Assembly (NCBI GenBank): GCA_018402135.1
Contig: JAGYJF010000005.1
Span: 248,001-312,000, forward strand
From: Flavobacteriaceae bacterium
GTDB taxonomy: Bacteria > Bacteroidota > Bacteroidia > Flavobacteriales > Flavobacteriaceae
Length of the DNA stretch: 64,000 nucleotides
Direction: 5' to 3'
Below the pieces are notes generated by a model that was given only the letters and a program-made list of their open reading frames with translations, ran no database searches and was not told the DNA's origin. Shown one piece after another: positions 63,401 through 64,000 of this stretch; the stretch's first letter is position 1, and each line of letters opens with the position of its first letter. Made by a program: the position numbers and the translations under genes.

Positions 63401-64000
63401 ACACGAATGTAAAGTTCTTGTTCATTTATTGAAATATTATTGTAGTTAGATGGATTTGCAATTGGATTTTCACCAGTTAGCGCGTCATCAAATAACTCGT
63501 AAAAAGTTACACTTATATTCGTGAGTCCTTGCAAGACATCGTTGTTAATGTCGTTTAAATTGAAATTGGCAAATCCATCATGATCAGGGTCACAAGCATC
63601 TATGTATAAATCTTCCGAATTAACAACTGGGTTTGGAAGTACAGAAATATTGAGTGTTGTCGTGCTCACACAACCGGTGTCTGAATTAATTACGCGCACA
63701 AATACTTGTTCGTTTAGAGACATATTAACATGGGGCATCGCAATGGCATTACTCCCTGTTTCGGCATCGACTTGAGTGTTATGGTAACTGACTTCCAAAA
63801 TGGTTTGGTTATTGGTTATTTCGTCGTTTTTCTGCGTTAAATCTATTTGCGTGAAACCGTCGGCATTGGCATCGTCACAAACTAATAAATCGGTGGGTCT
63901 ACTTATATTTGGTAAAGCGGTCACCACTAGATTAAACGAGGTAAATGCCAGACAACCAGAATCCACATCTTCAATTCTAACAAAAACGGATTGTGGATTG
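60403..64000 (-). CDS. Giant repeat surface protein with type B T9SS sorting domain (N-terminus outside window)
   Basis: At least 1199 residues; the frame stays open to the window edge, so the true start is beyond 64000. It is a string of about ten complete ~90-residue repeats and one partial. Each opens with a Cys-Asp box such as CDDDFDG, CDPDHDG or CDTDQDG and closes with a second Cys (TGC), separated by a beta-rich segment with conserved LYxRVxxxxTGC. The DxDxDG pattern suggests Ca2+ binding. A PKD-like segment and a type B sorting domain (FFTPNNDGYFDTWHISG to GHFALKR) end it. Likely surface-displayed and adhesin-like. Confidence 0.9.
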   Translation of the reverse strand, partial: NPQSVFVRIEDVDSGCLAFTSFNLVVTALPNISRPTDLLVCDDANADGFTQIDLTQKNDEITNNQTILEVSYHNTQVDAETGSNAIAMPHVNMSLNEQVFVRVINSDTGCVSTTTLNISVLPNPVVNSEDLYIDACDPDHDGFANFNLNDINNDVLQGLTNISVTFYELFDDALTGENPIANPSNYNNISINEQELYIRVQDNDTGCATVVPFEIHSNLLLTGTEIRDFTQCDLENDGVENFSFGNIADVIINNLPDVSVTFYLTEEERDNGTNPLDTTIPFTPTENPQTIFIALNSPTCTEFESIKLVIEPIIEFDSVGTVDYCDTDQDGFTSIELSSFDALITNGQTGFTVFYFATEEDASNNTNQLPNFYTNTSNPQTLYTRIRFNQTGCADINEFNVNILPAPITNTPADIIICDDDFDGISVVNLNNTINELVISTNERSISFHSNLQDAESNSNSIANPENFQSNSTTVFARIENSITGCFSTEPIRIIINTLPQFTTISNYKICEDNSDGFGDFFFNSKDNEILNGQSGKRVLYFINQNDADNRTNIIDKTIAYQNTSNPQTIFVRVENLTDIDCFGTSNFTIEVGTNPQFNEPTDWFVCDDATNDGSENFDLNLKASEIAEGISDNLGITFHLNQFDALNNLNALNNQFSNTVNPQQVFARIDNGTICVSITTFTINVIQAPQVNQAEPLVSCDDDYDGIVQFDLTDAANDILDVRQDNIETAYFENLADLDADLNPILNPENYTNLSNPQTVYFKVTNTISNCYLAIPIELEVNLPPAINTFEVYDVCDNVDQTFNINLINEVLVSNPNNVEISYFTSLNDAENQMNAIQNNYIYQTANDMLYARVQHSTTQCYIIYPFELNVNPLPIANQPEDLESCDDDFDGFLFFDLSQQTQTILGSQNPNNFIVTYYLNNTDAENSNNPLNINFEAQDMDVVFARVENNSTGCFEITQFTIIVNPLPVVEIPNQVICLEIGVVTVSANTNNPDDSYIWSTDETTSEIDITEIGDYAVTVTSIFGCETTVVFNVIESQPANIEVVEIIDFSDPNNITITVTGIGNYAYALDNGAPQESNVFENVTLGYHTITIIDLNGCSQVDREVVVIDAPKFFTPNNDGYFDTWHISGVETLPGTVVNIFDRYGKLLKTLNSSSSGWDGNYNGQRMPTNDYWFVADVVRGNIQFQVKGHFALKR

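Noticed and set aside
1-64000. CRISPR arrays, prophage, insertion sequences or integrative elements
   Set aside because: No regular spaced repeats, transposase or integrase genes, and the tRNA is not flanked by a direct repeat of its 3' end.

Overview
The window is chromosomal DNA from a member of the Bacteroidota, almost certainly a marine Flavobacteriaceae (Winogradskyella/Formosa/Olleya-like; the genus is inference). Evidence: it is AT-rich; the clearest promoters fit the Bacteroidota sigma-A type (TTTG, about 19-21 nt, TAnnTTTG); and it carries three type IX secretion (T9SS) cargo proteins, DUF4295 after rpmG, a ribosomal protein THX gene, a GSCFA protein after alaS, and the block parA-parB-DUF5683-dapB-lepB-WbqC-DUF6122. 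I see no prophage, insertion sequence, CRISPR array or rRNA.

Layout. 1-10.6 kb: a MerR regulator fragment and an M23 peptidase divergent from alaS; GSCFA protein; coaD and ddl divergent from PASTA protein and pseudouridine synthase; yaaA; THX with a histone-H1-like tail; a frameshifted DksA/TraR zinc-finger gene. 10.6-24.9 kb: htpG with a possible heat-shock control region, KAS III, CoA-binding protein, a solute:sodium symporter, a large T9SS Asp-box protein, recR, a glycosyltransferase, a 2-oxoacid dehydrogenase E2, a DEDDh exonuclease, and FAH/HPt/cinA. 25-31 kb: rpmB-rpmG-DUF4295, ftsY, amidase, serine hydrolase, rimO. 31-34.8 kb (minus): a tightly packed recF, lipoprotein, DUF721 (DciA-like), CIA30, exported peptide deformylase and CrtA-like run. 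34.9-40.2 kb (plus): TPR protein, ribH, two small membrane proteins, mutL and two rhomboids. 40.2-45.8 kb (minus): cell-envelope and chromosome-partition genes ending in parB/parA. 46.3-51.4 kb (minus): udk, an FtsB-like protein and split methylmalonyl-CoA mutase with a lipoprotein gene between its subunits. 51.4-53 kb: cytochrome c and a sugar dehydrogenase. 53 kb: tRNA-Pro(UGG) followed by an unusual nested palindrome and tandem repeat. 53.4-57.9 kb: cysH, DUF1456, esterase, a helical protein, uvrB. 58-64 kb: two type B T9SS proteins built from related ~90-residue repeats; the second runs off the window.

Most genes are housekeeping: translation (alaS, THX, rpmB, rpmG, rimO), chaperoning, DNA repair (recR, recF, mutL, uvrB), chromosome segregation (parAB), protein targeting (ftsY, lepB), cell wall (ddl, dapB, M23), and propionyl/methylmalonyl and branched-chain acid metabolism. 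The points most worth a second look are the tRNA-linked palindrome/tandem repeat with a possible 32-codon peptide, the lipoprotein-type peptide deformylase, a MutL that lacks the usual endonuclease signatures although flavobacteria generally lack MutH, the THX tail fusion, the frameshifted zinc-finger gene, the undescribed lipoprotein inside the mutase operon, and the Cys/Asp repeat adhesin-like proteins. No single unmistakably new multi-gene system is evident.
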